This document shows, one piece after another, positions 40,792 through 50,456 of a DNA stretch of 64,000 nucleotides. The stretch is taken from assembly GCF_014204515.1 (NCBI RefSeq), contig NZ_JACHLI010000003.1:287691-351690 (forward strand), given 5' to 3'. The notes under the pieces are model-generated. The model had not been told where the DNA came from, searched no databases, and saw only the letters and a program-made list of their open reading frames with translations. Every line of letters starts with the position of its first letter. The stretch's first letter is position 1. The position numbers were made by a program, and so were the translations under genes. Source of the DNA: Pseudomonas nitroreducens (GTDB lineage Bacteria; Pseudomonadota; Gammaproteobacteria; Pseudomonadales; Pseudomonadaceae).

Positions 40792-43002
40792 TCAATTTTC
40801 CTGCCAGAAATGTGCGCCTTCCCGCACTCCCCGGACCTCGCCATGGGTGCCGAGGGTCAGGGTCAGCGCGCCCTGCTCCGCCGTATCCTGAATGTGGATG
40901 CCCAGCGCATGGAAGCGCTCGACGACCGACGGATGCGGGTGGCCGTAGGGGTTGTTGGCGCCACGGGAGATGATCGCCGTGCCCGGCTGGATCGCCCGCA
41001 GGAAGGCCGGCCCGGAGGAGCTGCGGCTGCCATGGTGGCCGGCCAGCAGCCAGTCGATGTGCTCGCCTGGATGCGCCGCCAGCCAGGCCAGCTCGGCGGC
41101 TTGCGGCAGGTCACCGGTGAGCAGGAGGCGCTCGCCATCGGCTTCGATCTCCAGGGCGCAGGAGCGGTCGTTGCTTTCCCGCGCGCCCTGCCATGCCCAG
41201 CTGGAGAAGCGCACGCCGTCGATGTTCCAGGCTTCGATCCGACAAGGGCTGGCTGCCAGCTCCGACGGCAGGCGGTCCGGCTCGCCGCTGATGACCCGCG
41301 CCGGGTGCAACGAGCGTTTCACCGCGGGCGCACCGCCGGCATGGTCGTTGTCCGCGTGGCTGAGCATCAGCAGGTCCAGCCGGGCAATGCCCAGACTGCG
41401 CAGAGTGGGCACGACTACGCGCTCACCGATATCGAAGTCGCCGTTACGCGCCCCGGTGTCGTACAGCCACACCTGGCTATGCGTATGGATCAGCACCGAC
41501 AGCCCCTGCCCCACGTCCAGCACGCGGATTTCCGCCCGCCCCGGCGCCGGTAAGGTCACACCGGGCCAGAACACCGGCAGGAACATCGCCACGCCCAAAG
41601 CCCGTACAGGCACGCCCGCCGGAGCCAACAACAGCAGGGCGCCGAGCATCGCCAACGCCAGCGCCCAGGCCGGCGCGGCCACCGGCTGCCAGGCCGGAGC
41701 CAACCCGGCCATCCAGCCCAGCAGGCGGAACAGTAGCTCCAGCAGTCCGCCCGACAGCCACAGCAGTGCCTCGCCCAGCGAGGGAATGCCCAGTGCCAGG
41801 CTGCCCAGCAGGGCCAATGGCACGACGACCAACTCCACCCAGGGCACCGCGATCAGGTTGGCCACCACCCCGGACAGGCTCAACGGCAGCCCCAGGGCAA
41901 TGGAGGCCGGCAACAGTCCGACCGCCATCAACCATTGCGCGCGCAGCCAGGTACGCCAGGCGCTCCAGCGTCCCAGGCGCCCAGAGAAACCGAAGATCAG
42001 CAGCGCCACCGCCGCATAGGACAGCCAGAAGCCGGGCAACAGCACCACCAGCGGCTCCGCCAGCAGGACCACCAGCAAGGCACCGAGCAAGGGCGTCCAC
42101 AGGCCACGATGGCGATAGCGCAGGCGCCACAGCAGGACGATGGAGACCATCACGCAGGCGCGCTGCAACGGCACGTCGAAGCCGGCCATCAGGCTGTACG
42201 CCCAGGCCCCCGCCGCGGCCAGCCCACAGGCACAGGGCAGCCAGGGGATGCGCGCCGGCCAGCAGCCCCAGCGCGCCAGCCCGGCCACCAGGGCGTAGAG
42301 CAGCCCCGCCAGCAGCGAGATGTGCGAGCCGGAGATCACCATCAGGTGCAGGGTCCCGGTGTCCTGCAGGACCTGCCAGTCCGCTGTGGTCAGCCCCGAG
42401 GCATCGCCCAGCACCAGGGCTGCCAGCGCTCCAGAGCGGCCATTCGCGTCCACTGCCAGCAGACGCTTGCGCCAGGCCTCACGCCAGGCGCTGGGGCCGC
42501 TGGCGGTTTCCAGCCGCTGGCCGTCCTTGACGCTGCCGGTGGCGCCGATGCGCTGGGCGGTGAGCCAGGCCTCGTAGTCGAAGCCGGCGCCGTTGGCCAT
42601 GCCGTGGGGACGCTTGAGCTTGACCGCCAGCCGCCAGCGCTCGCCGCCTTCCACCGGCGGCCCGCCGAACCAGGACAGGCGCAGCGTGGCGGGAACCTTC
42701 GCACGAGGACTGGAGACGTCGGTGAGCATGAAACGCACGGAAGGCCCGGAGCGATCCGGCAGGCCCTCCACCCTGCCCTCCAGCCACAGCGTGCGGCCAT
42801 CCAGCTCCGCTGCCAATCGGTCATCCAGCGCCCACTGCGCCGACACACAGGCCCAGGCGAAACCGAGGAGGAACAGGCCGATGCAGTAGCCGCGGGTCAG
42901 CAGCAGCGGCAAGCCGATCAACCCGAGCACCAGCAGGGCCCAGCCGGCCGGCAGCGTCGGCAACCCGCGCAGCGCCAGCAGGCCGAGGGCCAGCGAGAAC
43001 AT
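40792..43002 (-). CDS. comEC: ComEC/Rec2 DNA-uptake channel
   Basis: A 736-residue inner-membrane protein of many helices. N-terminal OB-like part (GRVEGLPDRSGPSVRFMLTD), competence domain with LHLMVISGSHISLLAGLLY, and a C-terminal metallo-beta-lactamase domain (LSHADNDHAGGAP, GHHGSRSSSGPAFLRAI). It would carry single-strand DNA across the membrane; other competence proteins are not in the window. The start MFSLALGLLALR at 43002 is a choice; the frame is open to 43107. Confidence 0.92.
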   Translation of the reverse strand: MFSLALGLLALRGLPTLPAGWALLVLGLIGLPLLLTRGYCIGLFLLGFAWACVSAQWALDDRLAAELDGRTLWLEGRVEGLPDRSGPSVRFMLTDVSSPRAKVPATLRLSWFGGPPVEGGERWRLAVKLKRPHGMANGAGFDYEAWLTAQRIGATGSVKDGQRLETASGPSAWREAWRKRLLAVDANGRSGALAALVLGDASGLTTADWQVLQDTGTLHLMVISGSHISLLAGLLYALVAGLARWGCWPARIPWLPCACGLAAAGAWAYSLMAGFDVPLQRACVMVSIVLLWRLRYRHRGLWTPLLGALLVVLLAEPLVVLLPGFWLSYAAVALLIFGFSGRLGRWSAWRTWLRAQWLMAVGLLPASIALGLPLSLSGVVANLIAVPWVELVVVPLALLGSLALGIPSLGEALLWLSGGLLELLFRLLGWMAGLAPAWQPVAAPAWALALAMLGALLLLAPAGVPVRALGVAMFLPVFWPGVTLPAPGRAEIRVLDVGQGLSVLIHTHSQVWLYDTGARNGDFDIGERVVVPTLRSLGIARLDLLMLSHADNDHAGGAPAVKRSLHPARVISGEPDRLPSELAASPCRIEAWNIDGVRFSSWAWQGARESNDRSCALEIEADGERLLLTGDLPQAAELAWLAAHPGEHIDWLLAGHHGSRSSSGPAFLRAIQPGTAIISRGANNPYGHPHPSVVERFHALGIHIQDTAEQGALTLTLGTHGEVRGVREGAHFWQEN

Positions 43003-43154
43003 CCCTGCAAGTGGCAACGAAGCGCCTCCCGGCTCCCGGCGCAACCGCCGATCCGCTTGGCCTGCGGCGGTTACACACGGACATGATTGGCAACCAAAGA
43101 CTGTCACCTAGCTAGGCATAATGGTGCGTCGTCCGTCTGCCAGAGATTTCCTCC

Positions 43155-43685
43155 ATGCCGCGCCGAATCTTCAAGCGCTACATGCCGGATCCGGAAAGCA
43201 TCAGGAACCACAAGGGCCTGCGTTTTCTCGGACCGCTGATCCAGTCGCCCAACCTCTGGCACCTCAATCGCCGCTCCGTGTCACGCGCCATGGGCATGGG
43301 GCTGTTCGCCGCCTTTATCCCGATCCCGCTGCAGATGCTACTGGCCGCATCGCTGGCCGTGTGGGTGCGGGCCAACCTGCCGATCTCGGTGGGTCTGGTC
43401 TGGCTGACCAACCCGATCACCATGCCGCCGGTGTTCTACTGCACCTACAAGATGGGCGCCTGGGTCATGGGCATCCCGGCACGCGCCCTGCCCGAACACC
43501 TGACCTGGGAATGGATCAGCGGCGAGTTGTCGATGCTCTGGCAGCCGTTCCTGCTCGGTTCGGTGATCTGCGGCATTCTCGTCGGCATCCTCGGCTACCT
43601 GGCGACCGAAGGTTACTGGCGCTGGTGGATCGGCCGCAGCTGGCGCCGGCGCCGGGCGTTGCGCAATCTGCAGAACGGCATCTGA
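43155..43685 (+). CDS. DUF2062 membrane protein (PA2985-like)
   Basis: A 176-residue protein with several hydrophobic segments (GMGLFAAFIPIPLQMLLAA, then VGLVWLTNPITMPPVFYC). DUF2062 proteins are inner-membrane; their function is unknown. Start MPRRIFKRYMPDPESI; divergent from comEC, about 150 bases apart. Followed by a REP pair and the LolE gene converging. Confidence 0.88.
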   Translation: MPRRIFKRYMPDPESIRNHKGLRFLGPLIQSPNLWHLNRRSVSRAMGMGLFAAFIPIPLQMLLAASLAVWVRANLPISVGLVWLTNPITMPPVFYCTYKMGAWVMGIPARALPEHLTWEWISGELSMLWQPFLLGSVICGILVGILGYLATEGYWRWWIGRSWRRRRALRNLQNGI

Positions 43686-43695
43686 CGAGACGCCC

Positions 43696-43786
43696 GTAGG
43701 AGCGGACTTCGTCCGCGATCGTTTCATATCCGCTCAGACCAGTCAGGGAGCGCGGCCAACCCATCGCGGACGAAGTCCGCTCCTAC
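43696..43786. repeat. REP pair (GTAGGAGCGGACTTCGTCCG arms)
   Basis: Left arm at 43696-43719 and right arm at 43763-43786 are reverse complements over 24 bases, around a 43-base centre. Sits after the DUF2062 gene. Confidence 0.9.
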
Positions 43787-43818
43787 GCCACGTCCACCAA
43801 CCAGCTGCAGACACAAAA

Positions 43819-43840
43819 AAGCCGCCCCGAAGGGCGGCTT
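43819..43840. terminator. terminator between DUF2062 gene and lolE
   Basis: Stem AAGCCGCCC (43819-43827) with GGGCGGCTT (43832-43840), A-run before and T-run after; serves both converging genes. Confidence 0.9.
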
Positions 43841-43857
43841 TTTCGTGGGCTGGTGGA

Positions 43858-45105
43858 TCACTCGTAACGCAGCGATTCCGCCGGCTGGGTCGAGGCCGCG
43901 CGCCAGGCCGGATACAGCGTGGCGAGGAAGCTCATCGACAGCGCCGCCACGCAGATCAGCACGATGTCGCTGATCTGCGGGTCGGACGGCAGGTAGTTGA
44001 TGAAGTAGATGTCCGAGTTGAACACGTGGGTGCCGGCGACGCGCTCCAGGGTCGAGACGATGGCGGTGACGTTGTACGCCGCCAGCACGCCGAGCACACA
44101 GCCGATCACGGTGCCGATCAGGCCGATCACCGTGCCCTGCACCATGAAGATCGCCATGATCTGCTTCGGTGTGGCGCCCAGGGTGCGCAGGATGGCGATG
44201 TCCGCGCGCTTGTCGGCCACCACCATGATCAGGGTGGCGATGATGTTGAAGGCGGCGACCGCGACGATCAGCAGCAGCAGCAGGCCGATCATGGTCTTTT
44301 CCATCTTCATCGCGCTGAACAGGCTGCCCTGGGTGTGGGTCCAGTCCACCGAGCGGTAGCCGTCGCCCAGCTGTTTGGCGATGGCCGCGCCGACTTCCGG
44401 CGCCTGGAACAGGTCCTTCAGGGCGATACGCACGCTCTGCACCTGGCCGGGCTGCCAGCGCAGCAGACTGGCTGCGTCGTCCACGTGGATCAGCGCCAGG
44501 CTGCTGTCCAGCTCGGCGCCGACCTTGAAGATGCCGACCACGTTCAGGCGCTGCATGCGCGGGGTGATGCCGCCGGGCGCGGTGCTCGGCTCGGGGACGA
44601 TCAGCAGCAGGCTGTCACCGACGTTGACGTGGAAGCGCCGCGCGGTGATCTCGCCGATGACCACGCCGAACTCGGTGGCCTTGAGGTCGTCCAGGCTGCC
44701 GCGGACCATGTGCTGGCCGATGATCGACACCTGGGTTTCCAGCGCCGGATCGACGCCATCCACCTCGATGGGCTGCATCATGCCCTTGTAGGAGAGCATG
44801 CCGTCGACTTCGGTGTAGGGCACCGCGCCGACGACCTTCGGGTTCTGCTTGGCCACCGCGGCCACGCGCTGCCAGTCGTCAAGCGGACCGCTGGTCTGCT
44901 GCAGCACCGCATGGGGGACCATGCCGAGGATGCGCGAGCGCATTTCCTTCTGGAAGCCGTTCATCACCGAGAGCACCACGATCATGGCCAGCACGCCCAG
45001 GGCGAGGCCGATCATCGAAGTCAGCGAGATGAACGAGATGTAGTGGTTGCGTCGCTTGGCACGGGTGTAGCGGGTGCCGATGAAGACGGACAGGGGTCTG
45101 AACAT
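43858..45105 (-). CDS. lolE: lipoprotein-releasing permease LolE
   Basis: A 415-residue inner-membrane permease. N-terminal helix region SFISLTSMIGLALGVLAMIV, a periplasmic domain in 70-270, and three C-terminal helices. It works with LolC and the ATPase LolD to send lipoproteins to LolA. Its first 65 residues match LolC closely. The assignment of E or C to each copy follows the PAO1 order. Confidence 0.92.
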   Translation of the reverse strand: MFRPLSVFIGTRYTRAKRRNHYISFISLTSMIGLALGVLAMIVVLSVMNGFQKEMRSRILGMVPHAVLQQTSGPLDDWQRVAAVAKQNPKVVGAVPYTEVDGMLSYKGMMQPIEVDGVDPALETQVSIIGQHMVRGSLDDLKATEFGVVIGEITARRFHVNVGDSLLLIVPEPSTAPGGITPRMQRLNVVGIFKVGAELDSSLALIHVDDAASLLRWQPGQVQSVRIALKDLFQAPEVGAAIAKQLGDGYRSVDWTHTQGSLFSAMKMEKTMIGLLLLLIVAVAAFNIIATLIMVVADKRADIAILRTLGATPKQIMAIFMVQGTVIGLIGTVIGCVLGVLAAYNVTAIVSTLERVAGTHVFNSDIYFINYLPSDPQISDIVLICVAALSMSFLATLYPAWRAASTQPAESLRYE

Positions 45106-45116
45106 TCCGGTTTCCT

Positions 45117-45815
45117 TCAGGCGGCGACCAGCCGACCCTCTTCCAGGCGCAGCACGCGATCCATCTGCTCGGCGAGGCGGGTGTCGTGGGTCACCACCAG
45201 GAAGGCGGTGCGCAGGGACTGCGACAGCTCCAGCATCAGTTCCTGGATACCGTGGGCGGTGTGCTGGTCGAGGTTGCCGGTGGGCTCGTCGAGCAGCACC
45301 AGTTTCGGCGTGTTGACCAGGGCGCGGGCGATGGCCACACGCTGGCGCTCACCGCCGGACAACTCGGCCGGCTTGTGGCTCAGGCGATGGCCCAGGCCGA
45401 CGCGTTCCAGCAGCGCGGTAGCACGCTGGCGCGCTTCCGGGATCGGCGTCTTGCCGATCAGCAGCGGCATGCAGACGTTCTCCAGGGCGGTGAACTCCGG
45501 CAGCAGGTGGTGGAACTGGTAGACGAAGCCCAGCGCGCGGTTGCGCAGCAGGCCGCGCTGCTTCTCGTTCAGCGCCGACAATTGCTCGCCGGCCAGCCAG
45601 ACGCTGCCGGTGCTGGGCGTATCGAGGCCGCCGAGCATGTTCAGCAGGGTGCTCTTGCCCGAGCCGGAGCTGCCGACGATGGCCACGCGCTCGCCGGGCA
45701 GCAGTTCCAGCTGCACGCCGGAGAGCACCTCGACCGACTGCGGGCCTTCCTCGTAGCGCTTGCCGAGGTCGCGGCAGCTCAGGACGGCCTGGTCGTTGGG
45801 GGTCGGCTTACTCAT
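45117..45815 (-). CDS. lolD: lipoprotein-releasing ATPase LolD
   Basis: A 232-residue ABC ATPase: Walker A GSSGSGKSTLLNMLGG, signature LSGGERQRVAIARAL, and Walker B PKLVLLDEPTGNLD. The ATG at 45815 overlaps the lolC stop by 8 bases; the longer frame lies in lolC. Flanked by the two permease genes. Confidence 0.96.
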   Translation of the reverse strand: MSKPTPNDQAVLSCRDLGKRYEEGPQSVEVLSGVQLELLPGERVAIVGSSGSGKSTLLNMLGGLDTPSTGSVWLAGEQLSALNEKQRGLLRNRALGFVYQFHHLLPEFTALENVCMPLLIGKTPIPEARQRATALLERVGLGHRLSHKPAELSGGERQRVAIARALVNTPKLVLLDEPTGNLDQHTAHGIQELMLELSQSLRTAFLVVTHDTRLAEQMDRVLRLEEGRLVAA

Positions 45816-47061
45816 AACGCAGGGCCTCCGCGGGCTGGGTGCGGGCCGCACGCCAGGCCGGATACAGGGTGGCGAAGAAACTCAGGATCAGCGCGGCGCT
45901 GCACACCAGGATCACGTCCTCGCTCATCAGCTGCGAGGGCAGGTAATCGATGAAGTAGACGTCCGCGTTGAGGAACTTGTGGCCCAGCAGGCGCTCCAGC
46001 AGGGCGATGGCGGAGCTGACGTTGAGCGCCGCGAGGATGCCCAGCACGCCGCCGATGAAGGTGCCGATGACGCCGATCACCGTGCCCTGGACCATGAAGG
46101 TGGCCATGATCTGCCCCGGCGTGGCGCCCAGGGTGCGCAGGATGGCGATGTCGGCCTTCTTGTCGGTGACGACCATGACCAGGGTGGAAATGATGTTGAA
46201 CGCGGCAACCGCGACGATCAGCAGCAGCAACAGGCCGATCATGGATTTCTCCATGCGGATCGCCTGGTACAGGTTGCCGTGGCTGCGGGTCCAGTCGCGG
46301 GCGAAGTAGTCGTTGCCCTTCAGCGTGCGGGCGATTTCCCAGGCGGTGCGCGGCGCCTGGAACAGGTCGTCGAGCTTCAGGCGCAGGCCTTCGACCTGAC
46401 CTTCCTTGAGGCGGCGCAGGCGCGCGGCATCGTCGATGTGGACCATGGCGACGTAGCCGTCCAGCTCGCCGGCGCCCACGTGGAAGGTGCCGACCACGGT
46501 GAAGCGCTTCATGCGCGGGAACACGCCGGCCGGGGTGACCGAGACTTCCGGGGCGATGAAGGTGACCTTGTCGCCCAGCTTCACGCCGAGGTTGGTCGCC
46601 GCCTTGTCGCCGATGATGATGCCGAACTCGCCGGGCTTGAGGCTGGCCAGCGAACCCTGCTGGAAGAACTGGTCGATGATCGAGACCTTGCTCTCCTCGT
46701 TCGGGTCCACCGCATTGATCAGCACCTTCTGCACCGTGCCGCCGGCGCTGAGCAGGCCCTGCATCTGGATGAAGGGCGCGACTTCCAGCACGTTGGGATG
46801 CTGCTGCTTGATCTGCCCGGCGATGCCCTGCCAGTCGGCGATCGGCTGGTAGGACTCGACCGTGGCGTGGGGAACCATGCCCAGCACGCGGGTGCGCATC
46901 TCGTGGTCGAAGCCGTTCATCACCGAGAGCACCACAATCATCACCACCACGCCCAGCGCGAGGCCGATCATGGAGGTCAGCGAGATGAAAGAAACGAAGT
47001 GGCTGCGGCGTTTGGCGCGTGTGTAGCGCGTTCCGATGTAGACGGAAAGGGGTCTGAACAT
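45808..47061 (-). CDS. lolC: lipoprotein-releasing permease LolC
   Basis: A 417-residue permease, paralogue of LolE. N-terminus MFRPLSVYIGTRYTRAKRRS and helix VSFISLTSMIGLALGVVVMI; the periplasmic hook region (about 170-185) for LolA lies in the beta-rich domain. The three genes lolC-lolD-lolE form one operon. Confidence 0.92.
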   Translation of the reverse strand: MFRPLSVYIGTRYTRAKRRSHFVSFISLTSMIGLALGVVVMIVVLSVMNGFDHEMRTRVLGMVPHATVESYQPIADWQGIAGQIKQQHPNVLEVAPFIQMQGLLSAGGTVQKVLINAVDPNEESKVSIIDQFFQQGSLASLKPGEFGIIIGDKAATNLGVKLGDKVTFIAPEVSVTPAGVFPRMKRFTVVGTFHVGAGELDGYVAMVHIDDAARLRRLKEGQVEGLRLKLDDLFQAPRTAWEIARTLKGNDYFARDWTRSHGNLYQAIRMEKSMIGLLLLLIVAVAAFNIISTLVMVVTDKKADIAILRTLGATPGQIMATFMVQGTVIGVIGTFIGGVLGILAALNVSSAIALLERLLGHKFLNADVYFIDYLPSQLMSEDVILVCSAALILSFFATLYPAWRAARTQPAEALRYE

Positions 47062-47185
47062 GTGGGGCCGAATGAGAAGGTGAAGAGTGCGTCGGGCGTC
47101 AGATCCATCTGGCGAGCGACTTCCGTGTGGCGAGGCCCGGCAGGCGGCTTTACACTCAGACCATCACTGCCGCCGTGGGTTCGCC

Positions 47186-47761
47186 ATGTCCACTCCAGAC
47201 GCGGATGACCGCCGCGAATACTATCGTATTGAAGACACGCTCGCATTGGAATTTCGCCCGCTGCGCGAGGACGAAATCCAGTCGCAAGAAGTGCTTCAGG
47301 ATGATTCCGCGCTGTTCAATCTGCTCAGCGACCTGCACCTCACCGACTTCGAGTCGCAGCACCTGCTGCGCCATATCCACGAGCGCGACCGCCCGCTGGC
47401 CAGCTACCTGAAGGTGATGAACAAGCGCATCGACCTGATCGCCCAGGCCCTGACCCAGAGCCTGCTCAGCGAGATCGGTCCGGCACGCAGGGTCACCCTG
47501 TCCGAAGGCGGCATCAACTTCCGCGACGATCAGCCGCTTGCCGTCGGCCAGCACCTGGCGCTGAAGATAGTCCTGCTGCCCCAGGGCCTGGGGCTGCTGC
47601 TGCGCGCCCAGGTGACGCATTGCCAGCAACAGGCCGAAGGCGACTACGAGATCGGTACCGAATTCGACATACTGGGTGACGCCCAGCGCCAACTGCTGGC
47701 CCGCCATATCCTCCAGCGCCAGGCATCGGAACGCCGCCAGGCCAAGGCCCGCGGCGAATGA
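47186..47761 (+). CDS. PilZ-domain protein (PA2989-like)
   Basis: A 191-residue cytoplasmic protein. DRREYYR holds an RxxxR near the N-terminus and TLSEGGINFRDDQP the second c-di-GMP loop (usually D/NxSxxG; here LSEGG). The order of these motifs, one at residue 10 and one at 105, fits a divergent PilZ with an extra helical part. It may sense c-di-GMP. Start at 47186; overlaps the downstream gene's longer frame by 4 bases. Confidence 0.75.
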   Translation: MSTPDADDRREYYRIEDTLALEFRPLREDEIQSQEVLQDDSALFNLLSDLHLTDFESQHLLRHIHERDRPLASYLKVMNKRIDLIAQALTQSLLSEIGPARRVTLSEGGINFRDDQPLAVGQHLALKIVLLPQGLGLLLRAQVTHCQQQAEGDYEIGTEFDILGDAQRQLLARHILQRQASERRQAKARGE

Positions 47762-47775
47762 ACGAAGGGAATGCC

Positions 47776-48090
47776 ATGCGCCACCTGCTCCTGCTGCTCT
47801 GCCTTGTCACACCGCTGCCGCTGCTGGCCGATACCATCGAGATCCCGGTGGGCAGCCAGGGCGACCCGCATATCGTCCTGCCGGCCCGCGGTGAAAGCCA
47901 GAAGGCCGTGCTGGAGCGCTTCGGCCTGCCGGACGAGGAACACCCGGCAGTCGGCAAGCCGCCCATCTCGCGCTGGGACTACCGCGAGTTCAGCGTCTAT
48001 TTCGAGAGCGGGGTGGTGGTTGATGCTGTCCGCCAGCACCGCTCGCAATACCTCAAGGACCTTTCACCGACTCCCAAGGAGCCCCAGTGA
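47776..48090 (+). CDS. small secreted protein of unknown function
   Basis: A 104-residue protein with signal peptide MRHLLLLLCLVTPLPLLAD and a short mature part (VGSQGDPHIVLPARGESQKA, then SRWDYREFSVYFESGVVVDA). The GAAGGGA 3-9 bases upstream of ATG 47776 supports this start over 47758. It overlaps the next gene by 4 bases, and follows the PilZ gene closely, so the three form an operon. Confidence 0.75.
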   Translation: MRHLLLLLCLVTPLPLLADTIEIPVGSQGDPHIVLPARGESQKAVLERFGLPDEEHPAVGKPPISRWDYREFSVYFESGVVVDAVRQHRSQYLKDLSPTPKEPQ

Positions 48091-48809
48091 CTCTGATCTA
48101 TGGCCATCGCGGCGCCAAAGGCGAAGCACCGGAAAACACCCTGAACAGCTTCCTGCGCTGCCTGGAACATGGCGTGAAGCGCTGCGAGCTGGACCTGCAT
48201 CTGTCCCGCGACGGCGAGCTGATGGTGATCCACGACCCGACGCTCAAGCGCACCACCGGCCGCCGCGGCAAGGTCTCCGAGCAACTGGCGGACGATCTGG
48301 TGACCATGGACGCCCGCGACGGCGGACCGGGCTGGGTACGCCCCTGCCCTATCCCGCGGCTGGCGGAGTTGTTCGAGCGCTGCGAGTTCGAGCACTGGCA
48401 GCTGGAAGTGAAGAGCGCGTCGAAGGATCGTGCCGGGCGCACGGTGCAGGCAATCCACCAATTGGTGGGGCGTTTCGGCCTGCGCGACCGGATTACCGTG
48501 ACCTCGAGTTCGCGCACGGTGCTGCGCGCGCTGGAAGAACTGGCGCCGGACCTGTCACGCGGGCTGGTGGCCGAATACGCCTGGCTCGACCCGCTGAAGG
48601 TCGCCGCGCACTACGGCTGCGATCTGCTGGCGCTGAACTGGTCGCTGTGCACCCCGGAGCGTCTGCTGAAGGCGCAGAAACAGGGGCTGCATGTATCGGT
48701 GTGGACGGTCAACGAGCCGGCCCTGATGCGCCGGCTCGCCGATTTTGGCGTGGATAGCCTGATCACAGACTTTCCCGGTTTGGCCACTGCCACGATCGGG
48801 AATCGCTGA
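48087..48809 (+). CDS. glycerophosphodiester phosphodiesterase
   Basis: A 240-residue cytoplasmic GDPD (no signal peptide). YGHRGAKGEAPENTLNSF holds the His-Arg-Gly and Glu-Asn motifs, CELDLHLSRDGELMVIHDP supplies the metal-binding Glu-Asp and catalytic His. It hydrolyses glycerophosphodiesters to glycerol 3-phosphate. PA2990-like. Confidence 0.93.
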   Translation: MTLIYGHRGAKGEAPENTLNSFLRCLEHGVKRCELDLHLSRDGELMVIHDPTLKRTTGRRGKVSEQLADDLVTMDARDGGPGWVRPCPIPRLAELFERCEFEHWQLEVKSASKDRAGRTVQAIHQLVGRFGLRDRITVTSSSRTVLRALEELAPDLSRGLVAEYAWLDPLKVAAHYGCDLLALNWSLCTPERLLKAQKQGLHVSVWTVNEPALMRRLADFGVDSLITDFPGLATATIGNR

Positions 48810-48818
48810 GCAGGTTCC

Positions 48819-48847
48819 CCCCGACCGGCTCAGGCCGCCGGTCGGGG
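48819..48847. terminator. hairpin between the GDPD gene and sthA
   Basis: Stem CCCCGACCGGC (48819-48829) with GCCGGTCGGGG (48837-48847), shared by converging genes; T/A-rich sequence after. Confidence 0.8.
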
Positions 48848-48851
48848 TATT

Positions 48852-50246
48852 TCAAAAAATTCGGTTCAGGCCGTCGAACGCCGCTACGCGGTAGGCTTCG
48901 GCCATGGTCGGATAGTTGAAGGTGGTGTTGACGAAGTACTTCAGGGTGTTCAGTTCGCCCGGCTGGTTCATGATCGCCTGGCCGATGTGGACGATCTCCG
49001 ATGCCTGGTCGCCGAAACAGTGCACACCGAGGATTTCCAGAGTCTCGCGGTGGAACAGGATCTTCAGCATGCCCACCGGCTCATTGGAGATCTGCGCGCG
49101 GGCCATGCCCTTGAAGAAGGCCTTGCCCACTTCGTAGGGAATCTTCGCCACGGTCAGTTCCTGCTCGTTCTTGCCGATCGAGCTGATCTCCGGAATGGTG
49201 TAGATACCGGTCGGCACGTCGTTCACGAAGCGCCAGCCATCGTGCTCGACGATGTTGCCAGCGGCCGAACGGCCCTGGTCATAGGCGGCACTGGCCAGGC
49301 TCGGCCAGCCGATCACGTCGCCAGCGGCATAGATGTTCGATACCGAGGTGCGGTAGTTCTCATCGGTCTCGATCTGGCCGCGGCTGTTGACCTTGATGCC
49401 GATGTTCTCCAGGCCCAGGCGGTCGGTGTTGCCGGTCCGGCCGTTGCACCACAGCAGGGCGTCAGCCTTGATCTTCTTGCCCGACTTCAGGTGCAGGATC
49501 ACCCCGTTGTCCAGGCCTTCCACGCGCTCGTACTCCTCGTTGTGACGAATCAGCACGTTGTTGTTGCGCAGGTGGTAGCTCAACGCATCGGAAATCTCGT
49601 CGTCGAGGAAGCTCAGCAGCTGATCGCGGGTATCGATCAGGTCCACCAGCACACCCAGGCCGCTGAAGATCGAGGCGTACTCGCAGCCGATCACGCCGGC
49701 TCCGTAGATGATCAGGCGGCGCGGGGTGTGGCTCAGCGACAGGATGGTGTCGCTGTCGTAGACCCGCGGGTGGTTGAAGTTGATGTCCGACGGGCGATAC
49801 GGACGCGAGCCGGTGGCAATCACGAACTGGTCGGCCACCAGGCGCTCCACGGCGCCGCTGGGGGTCACGACTTCAACGGTGCGCTCGTCGACGAAGCTGG
49901 CGGTGCCGTTGAACATGTCGATGCGGTTGCGCGCGTAGTAGCCGGTGCGCGACGACACCTGCTTGGAGATCACCCGCTCGGCGCTCTTCAGTACGTCCGG
50001 GAAGGAGAACCAGCGCGGCTCGCCGATCTGGCGGAACATCGGGTTGGTGTTGAACTCGATGATCTGCTTCACCGAGTGACGCAGCGCCTTGGACGGGATG
50101 GTGCCCAGGTGCGTGCAGTTGCCGCCGACCACGCGACGGCTGTCCACCACCGCCAGCTTGCGCCCGTACTTGGAGGCGTTCATCGCCGCCCCCTCGCCTG
50201 CCGGGCCCGTGCCGAGAATCACCACGTCGTAGTTGTAGACAGCCAT
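48852..50246 (-). CDS. sthA: soluble pyridine nucleotide transhydrogenase
   Basis: A 464-residue flavoprotein that converts NADPH with NAD+ to NADP+ and NADH. VVILGTGPAGEGAAM FAD site. In GGNCTHLGTIPSKAL the second redox Cys of the lipoamide-dehydrogenase relatives is replaced by Thr, as known for this family. Start at 50246 gives the usual length; the 210 bases upstream hold no gene. Confidence 0.96.
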   Translation of the reverse strand: MAVYNYDVVILGTGPAGEGAAMNASKYGRKLAVVDSRRVVGGNCTHLGTIPSKALRHSVKQIIEFNTNPMFRQIGEPRWFSFPDVLKSAERVISKQVSSRTGYYARNRIDMFNGTASFVDERTVEVVTPSGAVERLVADQFVIATGSRPYRPSDINFNHPRVYDSDTILSLSHTPRRLIIYGAGVIGCEYASIFSGLGVLVDLIDTRDQLLSFLDDEISDALSYHLRNNNVLIRHNEEYERVEGLDNGVILHLKSGKKIKADALLWCNGRTGNTDRLGLENIGIKVNSRGQIETDENYRTSVSNIYAAGDVIGWPSLASAAYDQGRSAAGNIVEHDGWRFVNDVPTGIYTIPEISSIGKNEQELTVAKIPYEVGKAFFKGMARAQISNEPVGMLKILFHRETLEILGVHCFGDQASEIVHIGQAIMNQPGELNTLKYFVNTTFNYPTMAEAYRVAAFDGLNRIF

Positions 50247-50456
50247 GCGTACTCCTTCAGAACAGGCCGGGGCACCCGCGTGGCGCTCCCGGCAAAGCCC
50301 CGGCGCCACATGCGCCGAAGCGGATCGAAATCATTGGCGCAGCTTAGCCCTGCGGCAAAAGGCTGCACATTAGCGGTTGGTCGGCAGGTAGGCGAATTTT
50401 GCCGCCACTACATGCCATTACTCCCCGGCGGAGCACCATGATGCCCGTCGAAGCTT

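Noticed and set aside
37165..40891. possible RNA genes or riboswitch near murB-exbB
   Set aside because: Genes abut or overlap with no room for a structured leader; nothing matched.
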